This document shows positions 10,586 to 21,581 of a stretch of DNA of 64,000 nucleotides, in pieces (within the stretch, counting starts at the first letter, position 1; the number at the start of each line of letters is the position of its first letter). Source of the DNA: Bufo bufo (lineage: Eukaryota; Chordata; Amphibia; Anura; Bufonidae); assembly GCF_905171765.1 (NCBI RefSeq), contig NC_053391.1:146876917-146940916 (forward strand). The letters run 5' to 3'. A model generated the notes under the pieces. That model did no database searches. It worked only from the letters and a program-made list of their open reading frames with translations, and was not told the DNA's origin. A program made the position numbers and the translations under genes.

Positions 10586-11376
10586 AGACTTTTACACACT
10601 TCAAATGTTTTATATACCTTTTTAGAAGTGTCTAGGACAGGTGTCAGGACTGTCTTGGTCACTCTGCAGGCAGGGCACAGTGGGCACTGGGCTGGGCACT
10701 ACTTGGGCAGGCTGCTGGTGGACTGGAGTCTACTCTGGAGAAGAAGAATGATTTATTTAAATTCTCCCTCCCTGCCTCTCTCTCTGATGTCACTTCCTGT
10801 GTGGAGTCTGGACCTGACTTCCTTATCAGAGAGGAGGGAGGGACTGGGAGGCAGAGGAGGAGCGAGCAGTCCGGAGACTGAACAGTGAGTTAACCGCTGC
10901 ACTGCCTGGCACTGGCAGCCGCATCACTGACTGTAGTGTAGACTGGAGGAGGAGGGGGGAGGCTCGGGAGCACAGCTCAGCTGATCACCCGGCCACCGCA
11001 GAAGTGAGGGACTGATAGTTTTAAATATACGATCGGAGTCTCAGACGGGTGGCAACCCTCGAGCCTGGGGGGGATTTAACCAAACCTGTCCCCCCCGCAT
11101 TATTTTCTGGGGGGGATCCGTCCCCCCCGTCCCCCCCGCTTCCTACGCCCATGCTCAGAAGGCAGTTGAAGGATGAAACTGAGCACATGTGGCCTTCTCA
11201 GTGAGCAGGTCAAAGAAATAAGAAAGAAAAAACAGCAGGTGGCGGTATACAGATACATTTTATTGAATAACTCAGTGGCTATGCTAAATTTTTAATTACA
11301 TGCAATTACAAAAGTATCCAGATCCAGGTGCTGGTTTGAAAAATGTAGCATAATTTTTGTGGGACAACTCCTTTAA

Positions 11377-12105
11377 CACAACTTAGATGCCTAAAGTGTT
11401 TACTAAGCTATGGTAAAAGATATATACAGATATACAAAGATATAGGAGTGTTTTAGGAGTAGAAAATGTTCTAAATCTACACCAGCACAGAAGCTGGCGT
11501 AGATTTAGACTGGTGGTGGATCCGCTGAAGTTATGTAGAGGCCGGAGCATCTACTGTGCATAACTTTGGCGGATCTACTGCCAGCGCAGGGATTATAAAG
11601 ACCAACGTCTAAAACGCCGGTCCTAATAAATGACGCCCTAAGTATTTTCTACTCTCCTGGCCCCTCCTAGCCCACCTAAAGGTTAGTACGGACGCATGTA
11701 CACTTAACTCCTACTGCAGAAATGTGGCCAGGCATAGACATCACTAAATAACTCCATGAAGTTAAAGGGGAAGAACCAATTAAACATTTTGCTTTTCATG
11801 TGGTTTCTATGCAACAATTTTTCTGGTGGCCAGTGGTTCATTCATAGCACTCAGAAGCCTACTCTTCCCTCTGCTGGAGACCTAAAACTTGTTGTCAACA
11901 CATAGGTGGCCATACAATTGAGAAGAATGTCAGACCGCCATCTAATCTGTCAGGGGGGCTTCCCAAGCATACAAGACAACAACAAGTACAAGAAGGCAAA
12001 ATAGAGTCTAAAAGTCAGATTAGTAGTCATCAGTCAGTCAAGAGTAAATCCAGAAGAAGTGGTCAGAAGCAAAGCCAAGTTCAGTTTCACAGGATATCTA
12101 CTGAG
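11377..12105. other. Intron sequence with one dispersed repeat
   Basis: No gene is seen. About 11440-11645 holds a fold-back-like repeat (cgtagatttagactgg, ending cctaataaatgacgccct). A related phrase, tcatttattaagaccgg, occurs at about 31950 beside the Ngaro insertion. The rest is unremarkable. Confidence 0.5.
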
Positions 12106-12392
12106 TAAGGCCTTATGCACACAGCCGGTTTTATGGTACACGAATCGCGGATCTGCAAAACATGGATCCAGACTGTGAGCATGCCGTCTCCCCCCCCCCC
12201 CGTTTAGAGAACAGCCATATTCTTGTCTGCAAAACAGACAAGTACGGGACGTGTTCTATGATGGAACGGACATATGGATGTGGACAGCACACGGTATGCT
12301 GTCCGTATTTTTTAGGGCCCTGTTAAAATGAAAGGATGCAGAAAATGCAAATCGGATGCAGCACAAAACTACGGCCGTGTACATGAGGCCTA
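12106..12392. repeat. Fold-back element of the GGCCTCATGCACACGACCGT family
   Basis: Inverted ends taaggccttatgcacacagcc and ggccgtgtacatgaggccta bound an internal imperfect palindrome. It includes a run of Cs at about 12190 and has no coding capacity. It is the first of several related copies in the window. 12393-13062 is AT-rich intron without visible features. Confidence 0.75.
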
Positions 12393-13062
12393 AACAGGCA
12401 CAACAGAGAAACCAGGTGGAAAGCTCAATAACTGCCAAGGGAATTCTGGGAAAGCTGGGTAATATAGCAAGATCTGGATTACATAATTAGTAACTTCTGC
12501 ACAGATCAGAGAACTGAAGATAAATTAACTCTTACTTAGCTGCAATTGCTGGATGCGGTAAAAGCAGAATCCAGGTTAGCAAAGAATGAGCAGTGAAGTT
12601 GAATCTCCACATGAATAAATTGGCAATATGACTGTACAACTGTCGCATGTGCACTGCATCAAAAAAACACAGTAAAAGGTTTTAGGCCACACAGCTTTTG
12701 CAGGTTAAGCACATTGAAATGCATCTGTTTTGTGTATGCTATGCAGCCAAAAAACGTATAGCGGTATTACTGCAACTCAAGCGGTTTTACTGCAGGGTTT
12801 GTTGCTGTTCTATGTAATCAAAAAAATCCTGTTGACATATACTCTTTAATAAGATATATTTCGCTATGTTATGGTAGTTATTAGTTAGTATTATTAATGC
12901 TTAAATGTAATTAATATTATTGCAGAATTATAATTAAAATTTGTATGGCTGAGATTTTAATTTGATTATCCCTGTAAACTAAACTATAAAATTATAATAT
13001 AAAATATGTGTAATATGTAGTAAGTATAAATAATATTCTCTTTTAATACGCCATTTTTGCAG

Positions 13063-13174
13063 CTGCACTTTATTTATGCTGAAGTTGGGGACCTTCCAGT
13101 TTGCTTTGCTGAGGCCAATAATTATGTTTCTGGCAGTTGTGCTTTGGACCAATGGAACATACACCATTGGCAAT
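13063..13174 (+). CDS. SLC51A: SLC51A (OST-alpha), internal exon
   Basis: The acceptor is ttttgcag at 13055-13062 and the donor GTAAGT begins at 13175. The first base completes the codon split at 94. The exon then encodes 37 residues, from CTLFMLKLGTFQFALLRP to NGTYTIGN, and ends on a codon boundary. It aligns without gaps to the human segment around KKLQLLMLGPFQYAFLK, which enters a transmembrane helix. The hydrophobic run IIMFLAVVLW is that helix. The preceding intron is about 13 kb, almost all of it nested transposons. Confidence 0.93.
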
Positions 13175-13508
13175 GTAAGTATTGTTCTGTTACTGTGCAA
13201 ATTCTGGTCTGGATATAGTACATTGACAAACTTCTATGAGACTGCTGACACACTAGGCTTATTAGGAAGTATTCTGATCCACAGCAGAGTTAAAGGGGTT
13301 GTCTCACTTCAGCAAGTGGCATTTATTATGGAAAGTTAATATAATGCACTTACTAATGTATAGTTATTATCTATATTGCTTTGCTGGCTAGACTAATTTT
13401 TCCTTTCCATTATACACTTCTCGTTTCCATGGTTATGACCACCTCCAGCATCTGTGGCCGTGCTTGCACACTATAGAAAAAAACACTGGCCTCTCTGGTG
13501 ATCAGGAC

Positions 13509-14127
13509 TAGGGATGAGCGAATCGACTTCGGATGAAACATCCGAAGTCGATTTGCATAAAACTTCATTTTAATACTGTACGGAGGGAGCGCTCCGTGCA
13601 GTATTAGAATGTATTGGCTCTGATGAGCCGAAGTTATTACTTTGCGTAATAACTTTATAAATTGATTTAGGCCTCATGCACACGACCGTATTTTTTTGCG
13701 GTCCGCAAAACGGGGTTCCGTTTTCCCATGATCCGTGACCGTTTTTTCGTCACCAACGATTGACTTGAATGGGTCCGTGAACCGTTGGCCGTGAAAAAAA
13801 TAGGACAGGTCATATTTTTTTCACGGCCAGGAAACACGGATCACGGATGCGGCTGCAAAACGGTGCACTTTCCGATTTTTCCACGGACCCATTGAAAGTC
13901 AATGGGTCCGCGAAAAAAAACGGAAAACGGCACAACGGCCACGGGTGCACACAACGGTCGTGTGCATGAGGCCTTACACTGTAAAAAAACATTTCCCGAA
14001 CTCTGGTTGGGTTCCAAGTGGTAATAACTTTGGCTCATCGAGGGGCCAATACATTCTAATACTGTATGGAGAGCTCGCTCCATACAGTATTGAAATGTTT
14101 CATCTGAAGTCAATTCGCTCATCTCTA
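13509..14127. mobile_element. hAT MITE (TAGGGATGAGCGAA ends)
   Basis: Ends are TAGGGATGAGCGAAT and, inverted, TAGAGATGAGCGAAT. Target duplications are ATCAGGAC (13501-13508) and GTCAGGAC (14128-14135), differing at one base. The ends resemble those of the transposase-bearing hAT at 211-4781. A fold-back element (13668-13975) is nested inside. Confidence 0.75.
13668..13975. repeat. Fold-back element of the GGCCTCATGCACACGACCGT family
   Basis: Inverted ends taggcctcatgcacacgacc and ggtcgtgtgcatgaggcctt enclose a palindromic core (cacggacccattgaaagtca). It is inserted within the hAT MITE. Confidence 0.8.
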
Positions 14128-14540
14128 GTCAGGACCTTAGGAGTGCACATAGGCCAGTGCTTTTCCTACAGTGTGCAAGCATGACCACCGATGCTGGATC
14201 GAAGGGTGGTCGTAACCATGGAAGCGAGAAGTGTATAATGTCATGGAAAGTGTGTGTTGGCACAGTTTTAAAGATTTGAGAATGATGGGGTCAGGTAATA
14301 TTTGCATGTAGGCATACAGTGAATTTTAGAGATGGGCCCTAGGCACCTCAGTCCAACACTTCGTACAATTCATTCCGCCTGATCAAAATCTTACTGTTCT
14401 CTGAACTGCTTCTCAAGAATGTCATCGTTTTTCCAATACGGCATGTAAATGACAGTCAGACACTATCCACTACGTTTCTAAGTCACTTCTATTATAGGAA
14501 AAACTTTGATGACTTTGTGGTCAGCAGAATTACACAGTAT

Positions 14541-14870
14541 TAGGCCTCATGCACACGACCGTGGTGTGTTTTGCGGTTCGCAAACTGCAGATTCGCAGAA
14601 CACTGATGGCATCCGTGTGCGATCCGCAATTTGCAGAACGGCACGGACAGCCTTTAATAGAACCGCCTATTCTTGTCTGCAAAGCGCGGACAAGAATAGG
14701 ACATGTTTTTTTTTTTTGCGGACCACGGAACGGAGCAACAGATGCGGACAGCGCACGGAGTGCTGTCCGCATTTTTTGCGGCCCCATTGAAGTGAATGGG
14801 TCCGCATCCGAGACGCCAAAACTGCGGCTAGGACGCGGACCAAAACAACGTCCGTGAGCATGAGGCCTTA
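14541..14870. repeat. Fold-back element, same family
   Basis: Ends are taggcctcatgcacacgacc and gtccgtgagcatgaggcctta, with an internal palindrome around tgcggacagcgcacggagtg. No coding sequence. Confidence 0.8.
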
Positions 14871-14930
14871 GAAGTATTAGTAGTAGTAGTATTATGAATA
14901 AATATAGCTCCTGCCAAATAATATCTAGTT

Positions 14931-15177
14931 TAAGGTGGGTTCACATCACATTTTATGCCTCATTTTGACGTATAAGTTACAAAAAAAAGGATATAAAAAC
15001 GCAGCACACCGTGCTCTTGTATCCTGCACAGTCCAGTAAAGAAAACTTATATGTTTTTTAATTTTTTACAATGGAACGGAGGCCACTGTATGGCATCGGA
15101 CTGAGGCATCCGTTTAAAGTATACGTTTTTTGTATATGTTAAAAGGATGGGAAAAATGTCATGTGAACCCAGCCTTA
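14931..15177. repeat. Short fold-back element
   Basis: Inverted ends taaggtgggttcacatcac and catgtgaacccagcctta bound 247 bp. It lies 78 bp before the next SLC51A exon. Confidence 0.7.
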
Positions 15178-15255
15178 GTCAATTATATCAGCATGCAATA
15201 ATGTAATAAGACATGACCTCTTATAATACCTACTGTATGCTATTTTCTTTTGCAG

Positions 15256-15402
15256 TCGCGCGCAGACTCGGCTACAATCTACATTAACCTGTTCGTTGCT
15301 GTGATCACTATTACTGCACTCTGGGCTGTGGGAATCTTGTTTAACCTGGTTAGACCTTCCTTAGCGGATAAAAACATTACTTCAAAATTTGCCTGTTACG
15401 AG
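15256..15402 (+). CDS. SLC51A: SLC51A (OST-alpha), internal exon
   Basis: The acceptor is ttcttttgcag just upstream and the donor GTGAGA begins at 15403. The exon encodes 49 residues in phase 0 at both ends. Key segments are ATIYINLFVAVITITALWAV (transmembrane) and LADKNITSKFACYE. They match human ALWINTFLGVSTLLALW and LGEQNMGAKFALFQ. The basic/polar loop after the helix fits the conserved cytosolic loop of OST-alpha. No stop or frameshift is seen. Confidence 0.94.
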
Positions 15403-15507
15403 GTGAGATACTGAGTTCTAAGCACAAATATGCTGGCAAAACTATGACTGACAGAAATATAGGGTAAAGTCCAATGTTGTGAACGTCTCAACCTTTGAAT
15501 TCTCTTA

Positions 15508-15722
15508 GGTCCTATTCACAGGGGGGAATTTGCTGTCGGAATTTTGGAGTGGACACCCTTCTTGGCATAGTGTAGAGATGCCTGCTGGTTGAAGCCATGG
15601 AGGGTGTCCACTTGCAATTCAGCACAATTCAATAGAGCTAAGCTGCGTGCTGGTCCATGGCATGCAAAATGAACAACTGTGGCAGAAACCAGTGTCAATA
15701 TCTGTTATGTGATCGGGCCCTA
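15508..15722. repeat. Probable short fold-back/MITE
   Basis: The ends taggtcctattcacaggg and gatcgggcccta look like diverged inverted ends of the mid-size palindromic repeats in this genome. The remaining intron sequence to 16124 shows nothing further. Confidence 0.35.
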
Positions 15723-16124
15723 AAATCTAAAGAGGTCCAAAATTCTGTGCTGATTAATTTTGTTCTATTTCTTTATAGAGATTGTAGCTCAGATTTTCTT
15801 ATACACAGCCCCAAACCCTCAGCATAGACAAAGAGCTAAATAATAAACATTTTGGCTACCTGCAGCTACCACTAGAGAGGGCCTAATAGCTTACTTGCTA
15901 CAAACTATACATTGAACTCAGCAATAAAATAGTATACAGTAAGCACCTAAACTCCCCCTAGTGGTAATAGCAGATAGTTATAATATTATTATTTTACTCT
16001 ATAATGCTTCAAATGCTATAAATATTATAAAATGCTACTAAGGCTACTTTTTTTTTGGGCATCTGAACTGGCAGATAACATTTTGGTGACACCTTTCCTT
16101 TAAGTATTGATGGGACAATGGTAA

Positions 16125-16666
16125 TGTCACAGACGTTCCCTTGCCAGGGGACAGGAGATCAGTGAGACTGGCAACACGTGGTTTGATCTGACATGTTCCT
16201 TGTGGATCAATTTGTGTCTGTGTTGTTTCTGGTAATGGCCACACCCCTTGCCTTAGGTGTTGCTTATGTGGTCATTTAACCTTCCCTATTTATTGTGGCT
16301 TCTCCCACCATGCTGTACGGTTTAAAGCTTCCATAGCCATTTGAAGTTAAGTGTCTCTTGTGTTGTTCTTTTCCCTGCCATTTGTGTTTAGGCCTGAGGG
16401 AGACTTCTGTTTGTCCTACCGTTTGGAGGAACAGGTTGTCTATTGTCCTGACAGTAACAGGGAACTACAGGGTGAGTTAGGACTTTAGGTTCCCGTGTAT
16501 GAACTCACCTACCTCTGGGGTCATATCATACTTGCAGTCAGTCAGGACTTTGATTAGGGTCTCTCTAGGAGGTGACCTGCTCCTTTCCATAGTTACCAGG
16601 CCTTGTCCCCTCACCCCTTTCCCTCCTACGTTCGGTGTGGGTTCCCTCCCACACCTAAGCGTGACA
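16125..16666. mobile_element. Solo LTR of a retrotransposon
   Basis: The 542-bp segment starts TGTCAC and ends GTGACA (canonical TG...CA). A perfect 5-bp duplication GGTAA flanks it at 16120-16124 and 16667-16671. No internal retroviral sequence is present, so it is a solo LTR left by LTR-LTR recombination. The family (gypsy or endogenous retrovirus) cannot be told without a database comparison. Confidence 0.75.
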
Positions 16667-16736
16667 GGTAAGCTGTTTTAAGTTCCTTGGTGTCCATATA
16701 GCTGAAGATTTACTTGATCACTTAATACATTACACA

Positions 16737-17031
16737 CAGGGGCGTAGCTATAGGGAGTGCATAGGTAGCAGTCGCTACCGGGCCCAGGAGCCTTGTGCCA
16801 CATACGAAGACACCAGTATTACAGAAAGTGCATGCTGGTCAAGTTACACCTCTGGCTGGAGGGAAAGGGTTAGGTCAAGAATTTGGCATGGGGGGCCGGG
16901 GCGTTTCTATTTTTGCCTCAGGCAGCACCAAGGCTATGTGCTTCCCAGCCCCTGGTCACAAAGCCCTGAGGGAAGGGGGGCCAAAACTGAACTCTTGCAC
17001 CAGGGCCCATGAGCCTTTAGCTATGTCCCTG
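16737..17031. mobile_element. Probable hAT MITE
   Basis: The ends CAGGGGCGTAGCTATA and, inverted, CAGGGACATAGCTAAA are similar inverted repeats. ATTACACA lies directly left and again four bases beyond the right end, so the target duplication is imperfect. Confidence 0.45.
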
Positions 17032-17047
17032 ATTGATTACACATTAT

Positions 17048-17356
17048 CAAAAAGGCCCTACAATATCTTCACTTCCTCCAAAGGTTGAAGAGAGTCAACC
17101 TGCTACAGCAGGTTCTGCACTACTTCTAGAGGTGCACAGTGGAGAGCATTTTGACCAGATCCATCACTGTTTGGTGTGTCAGTGCTACTGCTGCTGAACA
17201 TAAAGCCCTGCAAAGAGGAGTGAAAACTGCCCAGTACATGATTGCAGCGGCCCTACCATTCATACTAGACACTTGCAATATTTTGCCAGATTGTACACTT
17301 TTTGTTTCAGCCTTTATCAGATTCAGGAATAGTTATATTTTTCCCCACGAGCTGTT
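17048..17356 (+). pseudogene. LINE reverse transcriptase C-terminal fragment
   Basis: The translation contains LQRLKRVNLLQQVLHYF, then after a TAG, CTVESILTRSITVW, AAEHKALQRGVKTAQ and AALPFILDTCNI. It ends near RFRNSYIFP. These are conserved blocks of the region after the RT domain in L2/CR1/Rex-type LINEs. One in-frame stop and loss of frame at the end show it is dead. An AT-rich 3' tail follows to about 17515. It is in the sense orientation within the SLC51A intron. Confidence 0.7.
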
Positions 17357-17516
17357 AAAACAATCACAGCAGCAGTACCAACTGGAGCATGAGCTTTATC
17401 AGCTCACGGGTCTGCATGCACGCCACATTTTTATTGAAACTGTGTACGGTATATTTTCATATTGTTTTATTATTAGATATTATTTTTTATGTTGAAACCT
17501 TGTACTTGAATTGAAC

Positions 17517-17968
17517 TTAAAGGGGTTGTCCGGGTTCAGAGCTGAACCTGGACATACCTCCATTTTCACCCCGGCAGCCCCCCTGACTTGAGCATCGGAG
17601 CAGTTCATGCCCCGATGCTCTCCTTTGCCCTGCGCTAAATCGCGCAGGGCAAAGGCATTTTCAAGAGTTCCGGTGACGTACCGGGCTCTCCATGGGGCTG
17701 CCAGGAAGCCCGGTGACGTCACCTGCACTGATGGGTTGGCTTTAGCTAAAGCATGCCCATCAGAGCCGGTGACGTCACCGAACACACTGCCGGGCGGAAG
17801 CTTACACCCGGCAGTATGTTATTGTAAACAAAAGAGCCTGCGCAATCTAGCGCAGGGCAAGGTAGCACATCAGAGCATGAGATGCTCCGATGCCAACATC
17901 AGGGATGCTGCCTGGGTGAAAATAAGGGTATGTCCGGGTTCAGGGCTGAACCTGGACGACCCCTTTAA
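17517..17968. repeat. TTAA-ended fold-back MITE
   Basis: Ends TTAAAGGGGTTGTCCGGGTT and, inverted, TTAAAGGGGTCGTCCAGGTT enclose a GC-rich palindrome with repeated ggtgacgtcacc and cgcagggcaaag blocks. Sequence from 17969 to 18551 is AT-rich intron with nothing further. Confidence 0.75.
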
Positions 17969-18551
17969 GCTGCTAGTGCTTTTTTATCTTTTCTCTTCAT
18001 GTATTACTACACTGGAGAAGTGTTTCATTATCCTGTACAGTTTCATATTGATATAATGACAATAACGTTGAATTAAAGTGAAAAAAAATAATGAATTGAG
18101 TAGGGCTAATCTGGATGCGGATCTGCAATATGACAAACTGCAAATCTTTGGCTGCAGCATGAAGGTCAGCCTTGGATTTCTGCCGATGCGAAAAAACATT
18201 GGATTTAAATTCTTCGAACATAGCCTTGTGTGTCTGAACATAGAGTTACTGTATTCACAACTTCCTTTAAATAATGCTTGCAAGGATGACAATACTTTTT
18301 CCAGAAATATTTCTTCATGATGATTTTTGTCACGGAGCCAAACACACTTTTCAAAATCACGGATTATACATGTTTGTTAGAAAGAAAAGAAAAAAGTTTT
18401 TTAAGGAAAAGGAAACCTGCCAGGGACCTAACGAGTTCTTGTAATATAGCTGCCTGTTCCCGTAAGATGGCAAGAAAAATTTCCATAATATACAAAATCT
18501 AATCGGCCAACTCTGCTGTTGATGTATTCTCATTAGCTTTTTTTTTTTCAG

Positions 18552-18657
18552 TTCATTGTCATTCTGAGCCAACTTCAGACATCAATAATTACTATTCTCG
18601 GTACCACGGGTGTTATTTCATGTGCCCCGCCACTTCCTGGCCCATCTAGAGCATCAT
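18552..18657 (+). CDS. SLC51A: SLC51A (OST-alpha), penultimate coding exon
   Basis: The acceptor is a long T-run then cag, ending at 18551. The donor GTGAGTAA begins at 18658. The exon encodes 35 residues plus one base: [20 protein letters not shown], then [15 protein letters not shown]. This matches human LLILTALQPSIFSVLANGGQIACSPPYSSKTRS, including the ISCAPP/IACSPP motif. The leftover T joins AC at 38033 to make a tyrosine codon. The following intron is 19.4 kb. Confidence 0.94.
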
Positions 18658-19002
18658 GTGAGTAACAATCATTTTAACAATCTATAAACTTTGTGTGATA
18701 GATGATTTAAAGGGTCATAAAACAAAAGAATATTCCTGACATAAAGCTTGAGGGTAGTTATTACAATGTCTTGAGTGATTATGACAAAGTACTCGCTGTA
18801 ACAATTTTTTCCCTAAAGGGACATCTAAAAAAAGTAAATCACACAGTATAGTATGTTTTTTTTCAGTGGCCTTCTATATAGGAAAGCATATTATTCTGCT
18901 GTTTCCTATACACGTGAATAGGGTATGTAGATACATGCCAGCCTGACCCTTTTGGCTTCTGTCAGGTGAATAAGGAGCCTATGGAAACATTAATGCATAT
19001 GT
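18658..19002. other. Intron, no feature seen
   Basis: AT-rich sequence after the exon with no recognisable gene or element. Confidence 0.5.
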
Positions 19003-19693
19003 TAGGCCTCATGCACTCGATCGTACGTATTTTGTGGTCCGCAACACACAGATCCCCAAAATACAGATGACGTCCTTGTGACATCCGTGTTGCATCTTAC
19101 TTTTTGGTGACCCATTCACTTCAATAGGTCCACAGTCCACATTTTTCAGAGCATGTTCTATGTTTTGTGGAACGGACATACAGATGCAGAAAGCACATTA
19201 TCTGTGTGCTTTCCACATCCGTATGTCCATTCTGCAAAAGGATAGAACATGTCCTATAGGACTCATGCACACGACTGTATTTAGCATCCGTGTCCGATCT
19301 GCATTTTTTGCAGATTGCACCCAGACTCATTCATTTCTATGGTGTCTGGCAAACAAATACACAGCACAAGGATGTCATCCAGAAACTCTCCGCAACCGTG
19401 TGTCCTTTCTGAAAATTATAGAACATGTCCTATTATTGTCCATATTGTGGAAAAGAATAGTCATTTCTAGTGATGGGAGTGAGAAAAATATGTTTGGCGG
19501 ATCCGTGGTTTGCTGAGCAAAATAAGGACACTGTTGGGTGCGTAAGGCCATACTTGTCAGCAAAATGTGGACCACGGAACCATTAAAGTCAATGGGTCTG
19601 CAACTACAAATATAAACATGGATGCCATCTGTATGTTGTGGATCCGCATTTTGCGGAATGCAAAATACATACGATTATGTGCATGAGGCCTTA
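19003..19693. repeat. Nested doublet of GGCCTCATGCACACGACCGT-type fold-backs
   Basis: The outer ends are taggcctcatgcactcgatc and cgattatgtgcatgaggcct. A second internal start (actcatgcacacgactgta) at about 19260 shows one related copy within another. Confidence 0.65.
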
Positions 19694-19848
19694 GACTGAA
19701 TGCAGAAATGCAACGTGTACATAGCCTTACCAACTTATAGTCATGTTCTCCATGAGACATTAGTAATGTCACTTACTAATTTATAGTAATATGTTTTAAC
19801 TTGGAGAGAGATGTGTCGGGGAACATAATATGCAATGAATATTATAAG

Positions 19849-20183
19849 TAAGGGCCCTTGCACACGACCGTATGCCCTTCGAGATATACGGTCCTTGAGC
19901 GGGCCATATGTCCCGGAGCAGCATTGATCGTGCGGAATGGGAGCACACAGCATCATAGATTACAATGATGCTGTGGACGTCGGGCCACCCACGGGGCTAT
20001 TGTCACGCACTCATAAGATCGTATGAGTGCGGGACAATAGCCTCGCGGGTGGCCCGACGTAGCATCATTGTAATCTATGATGCTGTGTGCTCCCATGCGC
20101 GCAAATAATGCTGCCCCGGGACATATGGCCCGCTCACGGACCGTATCTCTCGAAGGGCATATGGTCGTGTGCAAAAGACCTAA
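19849..20183. repeat. Fold-back element, strong palindrome
   Basis: The ends are taagggcccttgcacacgacc and its near-perfect complement atggtcgtgtgcaaaagacc. The stems continue through gcccttcgagatatacggtc, and gcatcattgtaatctatgat occurs inverted on both sides of the centre. Confidence 0.8.
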
Positions 20184-21183
20184 GGGTTTTTTTTTTTTAT
20201 TTGCCCCCAAGCAGGGTACCTGTGTAAAAATCCATACTCATCTGCTCCCTGCTGCCTTCTTTTAGCTCCGTGGCTTCCAGGCTCTCTTCACTGGACTTCC
20301 AATCCCTGTCTGTCAACTTCCGTTGGGATGTAGTCACATGCACACTGCAGCCACTGACTGATATCAGCGGTGACGTGTCCCCAAGTGGCACATCAACGCT
20401 GGATCATGCTCTGCTTGGAGACATGATAACGTTGAGGATAATCATTGGCTGCAGCAGCGCACGTGATGGGGACCTGAAATCTAGTGAGCTCGGGTTCAAG
20501 AACGGAGCGGCAGGGAGCAGGTGAATATGGATTTCCCCAAAGGTACCCTTGGCTGGGGAAGTGGGGAAAAAAGAAATCTTTAAGGGTTAAGTATTTACTT
20601 TTAACTAAAAACCTGTTACTTTTAACCTCTACCTGTCAGCATTTTTCACCTCAATCTTTGGATTTTTTTTGGTATAAAAATCCAAAATAGTTTTCTTACA
20701 GGACCCTAATCCATATATTTTGAGCACAGTTAGGTACTGCCTACCATAGAGGCTGCCACTATAAACATATCATTAAATTAGTCTGTTCAGGGCTGGGGGA
20801 TTTTGTTCCTTCAAGAACAAATGTTAGCCATTTCAGTGCATGCTAGCTTAGCGCATGACTATAATGTTTTATTTTTTGGATCATCAATTTTATTTTTGCA
20901 GTATTTGTTTTCTGTGACCAGTTTATTGGGCAATCACATTCTTTTGACGTGTTAAAAAATTATCGTTTTCGGCAGATTGTTATTAGACGCCGCGATCTGC
21001 GTCCGGCAAACCACTTTACAGCATGGTGACGAGCGATGGCATAGCGATCGCTCCTCCCCATGCTACAGAGGAGATCGCTGCATGTAATAGCAGTGGTCTC
21101 CTCCGCTGGTGAGCAGGTGATTGCCCTGAGGTAATGCTTCCCTCCTGACAATTGTCTGCCACATCGGGCTGTGTAATACAGCC
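20184..21183. other. Intron; dispersed repeat at 21005-21183
   Basis: No gene is seen. 21005-21183 (gatctgcgtccggcaaacca ... gcggaggagaccactgc on the other strand ... aatacagcc) is present in inverted orientation at 24283-24430. It is therefore a dispersed repeat of unknown class. Confidence 0.55.
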
Positions 21184-21581
21184 TTATGGCTCATGCCCCC
21201 AACTGTGTGCCGGCAGGGCCCATGCTGCAGATCGCAATTTGTGGTCTGCAATGCACGGGCACCGACCGTGGGCCCGCCGCATGCGGATAGCGGGCCAATT
21301 CACTTGAGTGGGGTCCGTGATCCGCATACGACGGTCCACACCGCAAAAAAGTAGTGCATGCACTACTTTTTTGTGGTGTGGAGGCCCAGACAGAAACCCC
21401 ACGGAAGCACTCCGTATTGCTTCCGTGGGATTCCGTGCCTTAGTTCCGCACCGACCTTCAAGTTTCCTGACCCATTCAAGTGAATGGGTCCGCATCCGTG
21501 ATGTGGTGCCAGAAGGCAGACCTGCTGTTTGAGGGCCGCAATACGGGCCCAGCCGGCACACAGTCGTGGGCATGAGCCCTG
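21184..21581. repeat. Fold-back element, diverged member
   Basis: The ends ggctcatgcccccaactgtg and cacagtcgtgggcatgagcc are inverted, and there is an internal hairpin around tgcactacttttttgtggtg. Confidence 0.7.

Larger units (their letters stand above)
4995..11153. mobile_element. hAT-type non-autonomous element, 6.2 kb with nested insertions
   Basis: Ends are CATGGGTGTAGGAA at left and, inverted, CATGGGCGTAGGAA at right (13 of 14 matching). A perfect 8-bp duplication CTCAGAAG flanks them at 4987-4994 and 11154-11161. Inside are a GT microsatellite, a ~1.2-kb minisatellite, the Penelope inverted dimer (6675-9830) and a fold-back repeat (10007-10585). No hAT transposase is visible, so it would have depended on one supplied in trans. 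Poly-G/C runs lie just inside both ends. Confidence 0.8.
187..11376. mobile_element. Outer TTAA-ended non-autonomous element, split by nested insertions
   Basis: The left end reads TTAAAGGGGTTATCCCA and the right end, read on the other strand, TTAAAGGAGTTGTCCCA. These are near-identical inverted ends starting with TTAA. Own sequence remains only at 187-210, 4782-4994 and 11154-11376. The two hAT elements at 211-4781 and 4995-11153 interrupt it, and removing each with one copy of its target duplication gives a continuous element. The same TTAAAGGGG-type ends occur on fold-back elements at 17517-17968 and 55018-55344. No coding sequence of its own is seen. TTAA ends suggest piggyBac-type mobilisation, which is inference. 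Confidence 0.6.
13291..14290. repeat. Fold-back element interrupted by a hAT MITE
   Basis: The left arm (ttaaaggggttgtctcac ..., tttccattatacacttctcg, ggttatgaccacc) and the right arm (ggtggtcgtaaccatgg, agaagtgtataatgtcatgg) are inverted copies. The hAT MITE at 13509-14127 splits the centre. Confidence 0.65.

Noticed and set aside
16729..17043. Exact 8-bp target duplication for the MITE at 16737-17031
   Set aside because: ATTACACA is present on both sides, but the right copy is four bases away from the apparent end.
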